Assembly (NCBI GenBank): GCA_035310125.1
Contig: DATGEP010000213.1
Location: 1-5,065, forward strand
Source: DATGEP01 sp035310125
GTDB lineage: Bacteria; Chloroflexota; Ktedonobacteria; Ktedonobacterales; JADMIN01
Direction of reading: 5' to 3'
DNA: 5,065 bases
The notes under the pieces are model-generated. The model was given only the letters and a program-made list of their open reading frames with translations. It did no database searches and was not told the DNA's origin. Shown here piece after piece: positions 1-5,065 of the stretch (position 1 is the first letter of the stretch; each line of letters begins with the position of its first letter). Made by a program: the position numbers and the translations under genes.

Positions 1-909
1 CAGCCGGGCCGAGGCAACCGTCACCTCCGGCGTGACGAACGGGTTGCCGTCGCGGTCGCCGCCCACCCACGAGCCAAGTTGAAGAAAGGGTATGGCCTCC
101 GGCGCTCGCGTGACCGCCGGAGTATCGGTCTGGATTGCGGCTTCGAGCGCGCGCTGTACGGCGGGCGCGACGTCGTAGACCGTGCCGGCGAGGACACGCA
201 CGACACTATGAACTTCGTCGAGGACGCTGGGGCGCTCGGTGCGCGTTTCGGCGGTCTGCCAGACGAGCGTGATGGCGGAGCGCAGCGCGTCGTGGATGGC
301 GCGGCGGCGGGGTGGGTTGCCCTTGAAGGTGCCGTGCTCGGCAAGGAGCGCGGCGCAGCGTTCCAGATGCTCCAGCAGCGTCGCGCGGCGCACTTCGGAG
401 GGATGCGCCGTGAAGACCGGATGGACGCGCAGCGCCGGCAGCAACGCGGCCAGCCGTGCCTCAGAGGTTCCTTGCTCGCGCAGCGCTTGAACGGCGGCGG
501 CCAGGGATTCGGGCAGGGGCAGGCCGATTTGCTCGCGCTCATGCAGCCGGCGAACGCGGTGGTGCTGCTCGGCGACATTGATGAGGTGGAAGTAGACGGT
601 GAAGGCGCGTACGACCTGCGTGAGGTCCGCCGTGGTCTGCCGCTCCGCCCATTCCAGTAGCGCACGCTCGCGGGTGTCGTCCGGCGTGTCGCCTTCGCGG
701 GCGGCGATGGCGGCCAGCCGCACCTCCTCCACCAGCCCGAAGATGCGATCCCCGGCCTGCTCGCGCACCACCTGGCCCACGAGGTCCCCGAGGGTATGCA
801 CATCCTCGCGCAGGGCATCCATCGTCGCGAGCGGCGCCCCCCGCTCGATCGCCCGCGCCGGCGCGCCGGCTGTTTGCGACGGCTCCGGCAGCTCGCCCGT
901 CTCTGTCAT
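1..909 (-). CDS. ppc: Phosphoenolpyruvate carboxylase, N-terminal 303 residues (runs off the left edge)
   Basis: This enzyme carboxylates phosphoenolpyruvate with bicarbonate to give oxaloacetate, refilling the TCA cycle in the cytoplasm. The frame is open from an ATG at 909-907 to the window edge. Landmarks are LREDVHTLG near residue 33, matching the start of E. coli Ppc; YFHLINVAEQHHRVRR (106-121); FTAHPSEVRRATLLEHL (166-182), holding the catalytic histidine (H169, the counterpart of E. coli H138); and GSWVGGDRDGNPFVT (279-293), the conserved glycine-rich GGDRDGNP block. The family is usually about 900 residues, so roughly two thirds lies outside. The ATG is chosen because GGGAGG sits 5 nt upstream; the next ATG (residue 30) lacks a comparable site but would fit the shorter E. 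coli N-terminus. The first 29 residues look like a poorly conserved, Ala/Pro-rich leader. One variation: TAHPSE where most members have TAHPTE. Identification is secure; the start is fairly secure. Confidence 0.96.
   Translation of the reverse strand, partial: MTETGELPEPSQTAGAPARAIERGAPLATMDALREDVHTLGDLVGQVVREQAGDRIFGLVEEVRLAAIAAREGDTPDDTRERALLEWAERQTTADLTQVVRAFTVYFHLINVAEQHHRVRRLHEREQIGLPLPESLAAAVQALREQGTSEARLAALLPALRVHPVFTAHPSEVRRATLLEHLERCAALLAEHGTFKGNPPRRRAIHDALRSAITLVWQTAETRTERPSVLDEVHSVVRVLAGTVYDVAPAVQRALEAAIQTDTPAVTRAPEAIPFLQLGSWVGGDRDGNPFVTPEVTVASARL
857..870. repeat. 14-bp perfect GC-only palindrome in the ppc leader
   Basis: GCCGGCGCGCCGGC reads the same on both strands. It lies inside the ppc reading frame, in the variable leader (about residues 14-18) rather than the conserved domain. 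It may be a by-product of Ala/Gly/Pro codons in GC-rich DNA, or it could form a stable hairpin early in the ppc mRNA. Confidence 0.5.
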
Positions 910-914
910 CGGCG

Positions 915-920
915 CCTCCC
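915..920 (-). promoter_or_regulatory. Ribosome binding site of ppc
   Basis: On the minus strand GGGAGG is followed by CGCCG and then the ATG at 909-907. The match and 5-nt spacing favour this start over the downstream in-frame ATG at 822-820. Confidence 0.75.
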
Positions 921-996
921 GCGTTGCGCATATCCGCCCCGGCGCCGCACATGGCGTATGCGAGCGCGCGGCGGAGCATGTGTACCGCCAAAACGT

Positions 997-1002
997 AGTA
1001 TA
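997..1002 (-). promoter_or_regulatory. Candidate -10 element for ppc
   Basis: The minus strand reads TATACT here (5 of 6 to TATAAT), 87 bp upstream of the ppc ATG in a divergent gap. No good -35 hexamer is visible 16-18 bp further upstream, so any promoter would be weak or activator-dependent. The same 8-mer (GGTATACT on the minus strand) occurs upstream of lpdA. Confidence 0.4.
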
Positions 1003-1005
1003 CCT

Positions 1006-1019
1006 GACGCGCATGCGTC
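1006..1019. promoter_or_regulatory. Inverted repeat GACGC-N4-GCGTC, possible operator
   Basis: The arms GACGC (1006-1010) and GCGTC (1015-1019) flank GCAT. The repeat fills the spacer just upstream of the candidate ppc -10 element, where a repressor or activator dimer could act. No regulator gene is nearby, and in GC-rich DNA such a short repeat can arise by chance. Confidence 0.25.
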
Positions 1020-1150
1020 GTCGCGGCGCCGGAAGACGCACCTATAGGGGCCAGTGGTAACCTCACCGCTTCGAGCCATTGACCGCTCGCGGTATCATGG
1101 CCGGCAGGTGGCCCTATTCAGTCGAGCCTTGCTATCCAACCTCTAGCCCA

Positions 1151-1166
1151 GGGAGGAGGCGCTCCC
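1151..1166 (+). promoter_or_regulatory. Strong ribosome binding site within a small hairpin
   Basis: GGGAGGAGG (1151-1159) lies 9 nt before the ATG at 1169 and decides that start over in-frame upstream candidates (TTG at 1079, ATG at 1097). Its first bases GGGAG (1151-1155) pair with CTCCC (1162-1166) across a 6-nt loop, so the Shine-Dalgarno could be partly masked in the mRNA. The site itself is clear; a regulatory role for the hairpin is an inference. Confidence 0.7.
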
Positions 1167-1168
1167 TC

Positions 1169-1486
1169 ATGCCAGCCTATATAGATGCCCTCGTGGACGA
1201 ATCGCCAGCCGATGATGAAGAGGGCTACTCGCCCAGCCAGTACTACCTCGGCTTCGCTCCCGACGCCCTACACAAAGCCAATGTCAGCGGCGGCGATGGT
1301 CCGCATATCGCCTTTGGCGGCGCGAGCATAGACGCCCCGCTCCGTGGCGACGATTGGGAGGGCGTTCCCTTCATCACCTACCTGCGCACCGTCTTCACCT
1401 GGGGCGGCTTCCCCGGCCTGCGCGACGAGATAAGCCCGCCGCGCGACCTGCTAGAGCTGCTCTGCGAAGGGCTTACTCCGCTCTAA
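1169..1486 (+). CDS. Small acidic protein of unknown function (105 aa)
   Basis: I do not recognise this protein with confidence. It begins MPAYIDALVDESPADDEEGY, a short acidic stretch, followed by SPSQYYLGFAPDALHKAN, a Gly-rich middle (SGGDGPHIAFGGASID), and a C-terminal half containing GDDWEGVPFITYLRTVFTWGGFPGLRD, then RDLLELLCEGLTPL. The YLR-x(2)-F-x-WGGFPG pattern is vaguely like segments of SMI1/KNR4-type or other small cytosolic proteins, but that resemblance is from memory and weak. There is no signal peptide or membrane segment, so it is probably cytoplasmic. The start is set by the strong GGGAGGAGG site; starting 30 codons earlier would add a non-conserved-looking, Arg/Ser-rich stretch. 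It stands alone between divergent ppc and convergent lpdA. That it is a real gene is supported by the ribosome site and by the lack of a competing gene on either strand. Confidence 0.75.
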   Translation: MPAYIDALVDESPADDEEGYSPSQYYLGFAPDALHKANVSGGDGPHIAFGGASIDAPLRGDDWEGVPFITYLRTVFTWGGFPGLRDEISPPRDLLELLCEGLTPL

Positions 1487-1491
1487 GAGCG
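1479..1491 (+). repeat. Palindrome with the stop codon in its loop
   Basis: CGCTC (1479-1483) and GAGCG (1487-1491) flank TAA (1484-1486), the stop codon of the small gene. A 5-bp stem with a 3-nt loop could form at the 3' end of the message. No T-run follows, so it is not a standard intrinsic terminator. Confidence 0.4.
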
Positions 1492-1503
1492 CCCGGTGCG
1501 TCG

Positions 1504-1531
1504 TGAGGTGTCGCGTGCGGAGGCCACCTCA
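1504..1531. terminator. Weak stem-loop in the convergent gap
   Basis: TGAGGTG (1504-1510) pairs perfectly with CACCTCA (1525-1531) across a 14-nt loop. It lies between the convergent ends of the small gene and lpdA, where a bidirectional terminator would be expected. It lacks a T-tract on either side. The rest of the 152-bp gap shows only a 5-bp AAGAA/TTCTT repeat (1622-1636) just after the lpdA stop. Confidence 0.25.
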
Positions 1532-1638
1532 ACAACCATAATGGCCGGCTGCTGGGAATTGACCAGTTGCCGCGCCCGAAGCGAACAGAGCTAAGCCCAA
1601 GGCGGGCAGAAGGGACGGCGAGAAGAATCGGGTTCTTG

Positions 1639-3072
1639 CTAGCGATTGGCGGCTGCCGCCGTGCGCATGAAGATATGAATGGGGCGGTGCTCGGCGGCCA
1701 GCGTCGCCTCGCGCAGTGCCTCACTATAGGTCGGGTGCGGGTGGATAGTGGCGATCACCTCATCGGCGGTCAGCTCCGCACGCATGGCGAGCGAGAACTC
1801 AGTAATGAGGTTGGTGGCGTCGGGACCAAAGATTGCGGCGCCCAGCAGCTCGCCGTACTCACCCAGGATAACCTTCGTGAAGCCTTCGGTCTCATCGCTG
1901 GCAAGGGCTTTGCCATTCGCCACCCAGGGGAACTTCTCAGCGCGTACATTCTGCGAGCGCTCTCGTGCCTGCGCCTCGGTGAGTCCGACGGAAGCGATTT
2001 CGGGGAAGGTGAAGATGGGGCGGGGAACCACAGTGTAATCCATCTTCGCGTCGTGGCCCAGCGCATTCTCGGCGGCGACTTCACCCTCCGTCTCGGCCAC
2101 ATGCGCCAGCCACGTCTTACCAACCAGGTCGCCGATAGCATAGACGCCGGGAAGGTTCGTCTCCATACGCTCATTGGCGACCACGCGCCCGCGATCCATG
2201 GCGAGGCCAGCGGAGACGAGACCGTCCAGCCCGGTGGGATTGGCCTTACGCCCCACAGCCACCAGCACATATTCGCCGTCAAACGTCTGTGGGCCGCTGG
2301 CGGTGGAGGCGGTGACTCGCTTGAGATTGCCGGCATCCTCGATGGATTGGACAGTGGCGCCGGTATTGATCTGTATGCCGCGCTTGGTCAGCGAGCGGGT
2401 GAGCGCCTTCCTGACCTCTTCGTCTTCGTTGGCGATGATGGAAGGCAGCATCTCGACAATGGTCACCTTGGTGCCGAGCGCGTGGAACATGCACGCCAGC
2501 TCGACGGCGATGACGCCACCGCCGATGCAGACGAGGCTATCGGGAACCTTTGGCATATTCATCGCATCGTCACTGAAAATGACGTTGCGCCCATCCAGGC
2601 CAGGGAACGGCGGGCGGATGACCACAGACCCGTTCGCCAGAATCAGTTTGCGCGTCGTGATCTCGCGCGTCGTGCCGTCTTTGAGGGCAATGGCAACCTG
2701 CGTGGGAGACTTGGCCGTGGCCGTACCCTCAAACAGCGTGACGCCGTTCGCCTTGAGAAGCTGCGCGACGCCGCCGGTGAGCTGCTTCACCACCTTATCC
2801 TTGAAGGCGACTGCGACACTCATATCAAACTTGGGCGGCGTCTCGACCTTGATGCCCAGCTTGCCAAGCTCAGCAAATTGAGCATACGTCTGCGCGATGT
2901 GCAGCAGCGCCTTCGAGGGAATACAGCCAACATTGAGACACGTGCCGCCAATGTACTGTTTCTCGACAATACCGATGCGCCCACCCAATTGGGCGGCGCG
3001 AATGGCGGCGACGTAGCCGCCAATGCCCGACCCGATGACGAAGACGTCAAACTGGTTCTGATCCGTTGCCAC
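1639..3072 (-). CDS. lpdA: Dihydrolipoamide dehydrogenase (E3), complete, 477 aa
   Basis: This FAD flavoenzyme reoxidises dihydrolipoyl groups with NAD+, serving as E3 of pyruvate, 2-oxoglutarate or branched-chain dehydrogenase complexes or as the glycine-cleavage L-protein, in the cytoplasm. Domains in order: FAD-binding GSGIGGYVAAIRAAQLG (14-30); redox disulfide GGTCLNVGCIPSK (42-54, C45 and C50); NAD-binding CIGGGVIAVE (182-191), with acidic E207 at the end of the second strand favouring NAD over NADP; second FAD contact GVYAIGD (309-315); and dimer interface HPHPTYSEA (444-452), with catalytic H446 and E451. All catalytic residues are present and the length is typical. Start: GTG at 3072-3070, with GAGGAG 6 nt upstream and the usual short leader before FDVFVIG; a longer 579-residue reading from 3378 would add 102 residues unlike the family. 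Oddities are A189 in place of the usual Gly and I17 in place of the usual Pro. No E1/E2 genes are adjacent, so the partner complex cannot be told. Confidence 0.97.
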   Translation of the reverse strand: MATDQNQFDVFVIGSGIGGYVAAIRAAQLGGRIGIVEKQYIGGTCLNVGCIPSKALLHIAQTYAQFAELGKLGIKVETPPKFDMSVAVAFKDKVVKQLTGGVAQLLKANGVTLFEGTATAKSPTQVAIALKDGTTREITTRKLILANGSVVIRPPFPGLDGRNVIFSDDAMNMPKVPDSLVCIGGGVIAVELACMFHALGTKVTIVEMLPSIIANEDEEVRKALTRSLTKRGIQINTGATVQSIEDAGNLKRVTASTASGPQTFDGEYVLVAVGRKANPTGLDGLVSAGLAMDRGRVVANERMETNLPGVYAIGDLVGKTWLAHVAETEGEVAAENALGHDAKMDYTVVPRPIFTFPEIASVGLTEAQARERSQNVRAEKFPWVANGKALASDETEGFTKVILGEYGELLGAAIFGPDATNLITEFSLAMRAELTADEVIATIHPHPTYSEALREATLAAEHRPIHIFMRTAAAANR

Positions 3073-3078
3073 TGCTGT

Positions 3079-3084
3079 CTCCTC
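3079..3084 (-). promoter_or_regulatory. Ribosome binding site of lpdA, deciding a GTG start
   Basis: On the minus strand GAGGAG is followed by ACAGCA and then GTG at 3072-3070. It supports the GTG start over in-frame codons further upstream. Confidence 0.8.
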
Positions 3085-3137
3085 TATGCGAATTGCTACG
3101 AGCCCATTGTAGCGCGTGCGCTCACGTCCGATAATAC

Positions 3138-3167
3138 AGTATACCGCCGCCCGCCGAAGGATGTCCT
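3138..3167 (-). promoter_or_regulatory. Candidate promoter of lpdA
   Basis: On the minus strand AGGACA (3167-3162; 4 of 6 to TTGACA, keeping GACA) is separated by 18 bp from TATACT (3143-3138; 5 of 6). A second hexamer, TATTAT (3136-3131), lies immediately downstream and could serve instead. This would give a leader of about 60 nt. An imperfect palindrome AGCGC-GT-GCGCT (3111-3122) falls inside that leader. Confidence 0.4.
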
Positions 3168-3209
3168 CGATCTTCGCACGGCGCGTACAACGCATGTACC
3201 ATTTGAACG

Positions 3210-3215
3210 TATACT
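3210..3215 (+). promoter_or_regulatory. Candidate -10 element for the nfeD-slipin operon
   Basis: TATACT on the plus strand lies 112 bp before the chosen nfeD start. The -35 region is poor (TACAAC at 3186-3191, 18-bp spacing). An alternative is TTGTAG (3107-3112) with GATAAT (3130-3135) at 17-bp spacing, which would overlap the lpdA promoter region. Neither is certain. Confidence 0.3.
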
Positions 3216-3327
3216 CAACAGGCGAGCTTGAGATTCCTCCACATGCGGGATGTCGCCCCGCCACCTTCAGCGGGCAGGCGCCGAGCCGGACGGAGGGATG
3301 CCCAGGCCGAGAGATAGGACCGAAGCC

Positions 3328-4122
3328 ATGGCGCGTTTCGTCCATCGCCACCCATATGCGCGGGAGCACGCTCATCATGCTCGCGTGTGGCCCGGCATCG
3401 CCGCGCTCTTTGCCGTCATCGTAGGGATTTTCGGGCTCCTTTTCTGGCTGCTCATCACGCTCTTACAGGCGGCCAACGGCGCCGCCAGCACCCCCCAGGG
3501 CCTTCTCCACAACCCCAACGCGCTCTTCCTCCTCTTCGTCGCCGCGGCCATCTGCCTCTACCTGGAGCTGGCGCATCCGGGCGCGCTCGTGCCCGGAGTG
3601 CTGGGAGCGCTCGCGCTCGTGCTCTTCGTCATCGGCGCGCTGGCGCTCAGCGTGAGCTGGGTGGGGTTTCTCCTGATGGTGCTGGCGGTCCTGTTGCTGG
3701 CAGTGGATGTACGCATGCCAACACATGGCGTGCTGACGGTGACCGGGCTGCTTAGTTTCGTGGCCGGCTCGCTGATTTTCTTCGATTCGGGCGCGGCTCC
3801 GGGAGGTCCGACGGTGAGTCCGTTCCTGATCTGGTCGGTGGCGGGTGGCATGGGCTTCATCGCGCTGATGGTCATTCGCTACGCTGTCCGCTCACAGCAT
3901 GGCCGCACCACCGCGGGCGGGGACGGCTTGATCGGCCAGACGGCGGTAGTGCTGGAGCCGCTCGCGCCGGCGGGCCGCGTGCGCGTGCTGGGTGAGATTT
4001 GGTTGGCGGAGTTAGATGAAGTCAACAAAAGTATCGGCATACATGCGGAGGTTGCTAGCTCCGTGCGAATCGTCGCGCGGGACGGTCTGAAGCTGATTGT
4101 CGAGCCGCTGTCCTACGACTAG
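3328..4122 (+). CDS. nfeD: NfeD-family membrane protein without the ClpP-like protease domain (264 aa)
   Basis: NfeD proteins are partners of slipin/SPFH proteins and are thought to help organise or maintain membrane microdomains. Order of parts: a His-rich, basic leader (residues 1-20, with H6, H8, H14, H16, H17); a hydrophobic segment (about 23-47); a linker; the family's membrane core starting HNPNALFLLFVAAAICLYLE (61-80), with the typical E-L-x-HPGALVPGVLGA block; further membrane segments at about 88-109, 111-128, 134-152 and 165-184; and a soluble C-terminal OB-fold-like domain (about 200-260, IGQTAVVLEPLAPAGRVRV ... GEIWLAEL ... GLKLIVEP). Long NfeD proteins carry a serine protease before the core and short ones are about 150 residues; this one is intermediate. 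Start: ATG 3328 has a weak AGGA 8 nt upstream; ATG 3298 follows GGAGGG with no spacing, and ATG 3250 has little support. The slipin gene follows after 80 bp. Family is secure; the start is uncertain by up to 26 residues. Confidence 0.88.
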   Translation: MARFVHRHPYAREHAHHARVWPGIAALFAVIVGIFGLLFWLLITLLQAANGAASTPQGLLHNPNALFLLFVAAAICLYLELAHPGALVPGVLGALALVLFVIGALALSVSWVGFLLMVLAVLLLAVDVRMPTHGVLTVTGLLSFVAGSLIFFDSGAAPGGPTVSPFLIWSVAGGMGFIALMVIRYAVRSQHGRTTAGGDGLIGQTAVVLEPLAPAGRVRVLGEIWLAELDEVNKSIGIHAEVASSVRIVARDGLKLIVEPLSYD

Positions 4123-4131
4123 CGGCCACTC

Positions 4132-4155
4132 GTAGGGCGTCCGCCGGACGCCTAC
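4132..4155. repeat. Compact palindromic hairpin between nfeD and the slipin gene
   Basis: GGCGTCC (4136-4142) and GGACGCC (4146-4152) flank a GCC loop, and GTA (4132-4134) pairs with TAC (4153-4155) if G4135 is bulged, giving about 10 bp. It starts 10 bp after the nfeD stop. No T-run follows, so it is more likely an mRNA-stability or REP-like element than a terminator. The shape recalls short dispersed GTAGGG-type inverted repeats of some bacterial genomes (from memory); only one copy is visible here. Confidence 0.55.
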
Positions 4156-4159
4156 TGTG

Positions 4160-4179
4160 ACGGGCGCTCTCACGGGCGC
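4160..4179 (+). repeat. Two direct copies of ACGGGCGC
   Basis: The 8-mer occurs at 4160-4167 and 4172-4179, 12 bp apart, between the hairpin and the slipin ribosome binding site. It is short and GC-rich, and no function is evident. Confidence 0.35.
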
Positions 4180-4188
4180 CAGTGATGC

Positions 4189-4194
4189 GAGGAG
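4189..4194 (+). promoter_or_regulatory. Ribosome binding site of the slipin gene
   Basis: GAGGAG lies 8 nt before the ATG at 4203. It gives the downstream gene a stronger site than nfeD has. Confidence 0.75.
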
Positions 4195-4202
4195 TGTTTC
4201 CT

Positions 4203-5065
4203 ATGGATCAGGGTCTAGTTGTCGGGCTCGCCAGCGCTGGCGGCGTCCTGATTGTATTCCTTTTCCTGTTCTTCATGGCGGGTCTACGTGTGGTGAACCA
4301 GTACGAGCGCGGCGTCATCTTCGTGCTGGGCCGGCTGATCGGTGCGAAGGGACCGGGCCTGTTCTGGGTGCCGCCGTTCATCAGCAAGATGCGCAAGATT
4401 GACATGCGTATCGTCACCATCGAGCTACCGCCGCAGGAAGGCGTGACGCGCGACAACGTCACCGTGAAGGTTAGCGCGGTGGTCTACTTCTATGTCGTCA
4501 ATGCCAACGACGCGGTCAACAACGTGCTGGACTACTACCGCGCGACGGTGCAGATTGGACAGACGACGCTGCGCAATGTCATCGGCCAGTCCGAGCTAGA
4601 CCAGCTGCTGGCCGAGCGCGAGCAGATGAACCGCAGCATCCAGACGATCATTGACGAGCAGACGGAGCGCTGGGGCATCAAAGTCACGCTGGTGGAGATC
4701 AAGGACGTGGAGCTGCCTTCCACGATGCAGCGCGCGATGGCGAAACAGGCCGAGGCCGAGCGCGAGAAGCGCGCGAAGGTGCTGCTGGCGCAGGGCGAAT
4801 ATCAGGCCGCCCAGACGCTGGCCGACGCGGCGCAGACGATCCAGACGCAGCCGGCGGCGCTCCAGCTACGCTACCTGCAAACGCTTACGGAGATCGCCGT
4901 GGAGAAAAACTCGACTATCGTGTTCCCCCTGCCGATTGATCTCGTGGAACCGCTGGCGGAGCTTCTGCGCCGGGGCGCGGGCATGCCGTCGAGCTACGCG
5001 GACAAGCCGGCCACACCGCCGCCAGCTCCCGCCGCCTCAGCGACGCCAGTACCGCCGCCGGTGAG
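4203..5065 (+). CDS. Slipin (stomatin-like SPFH/band 7 protein), first 287 residues, open at the right edge
   Basis: Slipins are membrane-anchored oligomeric proteins that, with NfeD, are thought to scaffold lipid microdomains. One N-terminal hydrophobic segment (about 5-28) is followed by the SPFH domain: YERGVIFVLGRLIGAKGPGL (34-53), WVPPFISKMRKIDMR (55-69), LPPQEGVTRDNVTVKVSAVV (75-94), then QTTLRNVIGQSELDQLLAER (120-139) and GIKVTLVEIKDVELPSTMQRAM (158-179). A charged coiled-coil follows (KQAEAEREKRAKVLLAQGEY, 181-200), then QPAALQLRYLQTLTEIAVEK (216-235) and STIVFPLPID (237-246), the C-terminal signature of prokaryotic slipins. The last visible 20 residues are a Pro/Ala-rich tail. Usual length is 250-280, so the stop is probably not far outside. 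It is 80 bp downstream of nfeD on the same strand, the classic pairing. HflK/HflC are relatives, but the RYLQTLTEIA block and single-gene context favour slipin. Confidence 0.93.
   Translation, partial: MDQGLVVGLASAGGVLIVFLFLFFMAGLRVVNQYERGVIFVLGRLIGAKGPGLFWVPPFISKMRKIDMRIVTIELPPQEGVTRDNVTVKVSAVVYFYVVNANDAVNNVLDYYRATVQIGQTTLRNVIGQSELDQLLAEREQMNRSIQTIIDEQTERWGIKVTLVEIKDVELPSTMQRAMAKQAEAEREKRAKVLLAQGEYQAAQTLADAAQTIQTQPAALQLRYLQTLTEIAVEKNSTIVFPLPIDLVEPLAELLRRGAGMPSSYADKPATPPPAPAASATPVPPPV

Noticed and set aside
21..818. A 265-codon minus-strand frame and overlapping plus-strand frames at 79-660 and 599-1060
   Set aside because: These are out-of-frame readings of ppc. They are Arg/Pro/Ser-rich without motifs, while the ppc frame has clear catalytic signatures throughout.
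1079..1098. TTGACC (1079-1084) and TATCAT (1093-1098) as a promoter for the small gene
   Set aside because: The hexamers are only 8 bp apart, far from the usual 16-18 bp, and neither has a partner at the right distance.
1622..1636. AAGAA-N5-TTCTT as the lpdA terminator
   Set aside because: The stem is only 5 bp and AT-rich, with no T-run following on the minus strand.
1567..3231. A 554-codon open frame on the plus strand, antisense to lpdA
   Set aside because: It lies opposite a complete, motif-rich lpdA. The translation is rich in Arg, Gly and Asp with no recognisable domain and no ribosome site, and long antisense frames are common opposite GC-rich genes.
3073..3378. An N-terminal extension of lpdA reaching to 3378
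   Set aside because: The extra 102 residues do not resemble the family, would overlap the nfeD start, and are not needed because a GTG with a good ribosome site sits at the expected position.
3463..3875. Minus-strand frames of 87 and 105 codons opposite nfeD
   Set aside because: They have low-complexity composition and no ribosome site, and lie within the NfeD membrane core on the other strand.
4651..5064. A 137-codon Arg/Ser-rich frame on the plus strand, and minus-strand frames at 4208-4462 and 4535-4723
   Set aside because: All are shadows of the slipin gene, whose own frame shows the SPFH domain without interruption.

Overview
The window comes from a GC-rich bacterium with long open frames, strong Shine-Dalgarno sites and short intergenic gaps. 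The style of the proteins (a PEP carboxylase of the YFHLINVAEQHH type, an NfeD/slipin pair, and a small orphan protein) would fit Chloroflexota or a related soil or thermophilic lineage. That placement is an inference and nothing in the window proves it. I see no rRNA, tRNA, CRISPR array, transposase or phage gene.

Layout. Positions 1-909 (minus strand) hold the N-terminal 303 residues of phosphoenolpyruvate carboxylase (ppc), which runs off the left edge. A divergent gap (910-1168) carries its probable promoter and leads to a small plus-strand gene (1169-1486) for a 105-residue protein I do not recognise. That gene converges on lpdA (1639-3072, minus strand), a complete dihydrolipoamide dehydrogenase; the 152 bp between them hold only weak hairpins. 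A second divergent gap (3073-3327) separates lpdA from a plus-strand pair: an NfeD-family membrane protein (3328-4122) and a slipin/stomatin-like SPFH protein (4203 to the right edge, incomplete).

How the genes relate. ppc and lpdA are core carbon-metabolism genes: anaplerotic oxaloacetate synthesis, and the E3 subunit of 2-oxoacid dehydrogenase or glycine cleavage complexes. Each stands alone here with its own likely promoter. nfeD and the slipin gene form the familiar nfeD-slipin operon, whose products are thought to act together in the membrane. This NfeD lacks the ClpP-like protease domain of the long family members and instead has an extra N-terminal membrane segment behind a His-rich leader.

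I found no clear new defence, mobile or biosynthetic system. The points most worth a second look are the NfeD architecture, the palindromic hairpin between nfeD and the slipin gene, the unrecognised small protein with its possibly occluded ribosome binding site, the GxGxxA nucleotide-binding motif in LpdA, and a TATACT-type element shared by the two divergent gaps.
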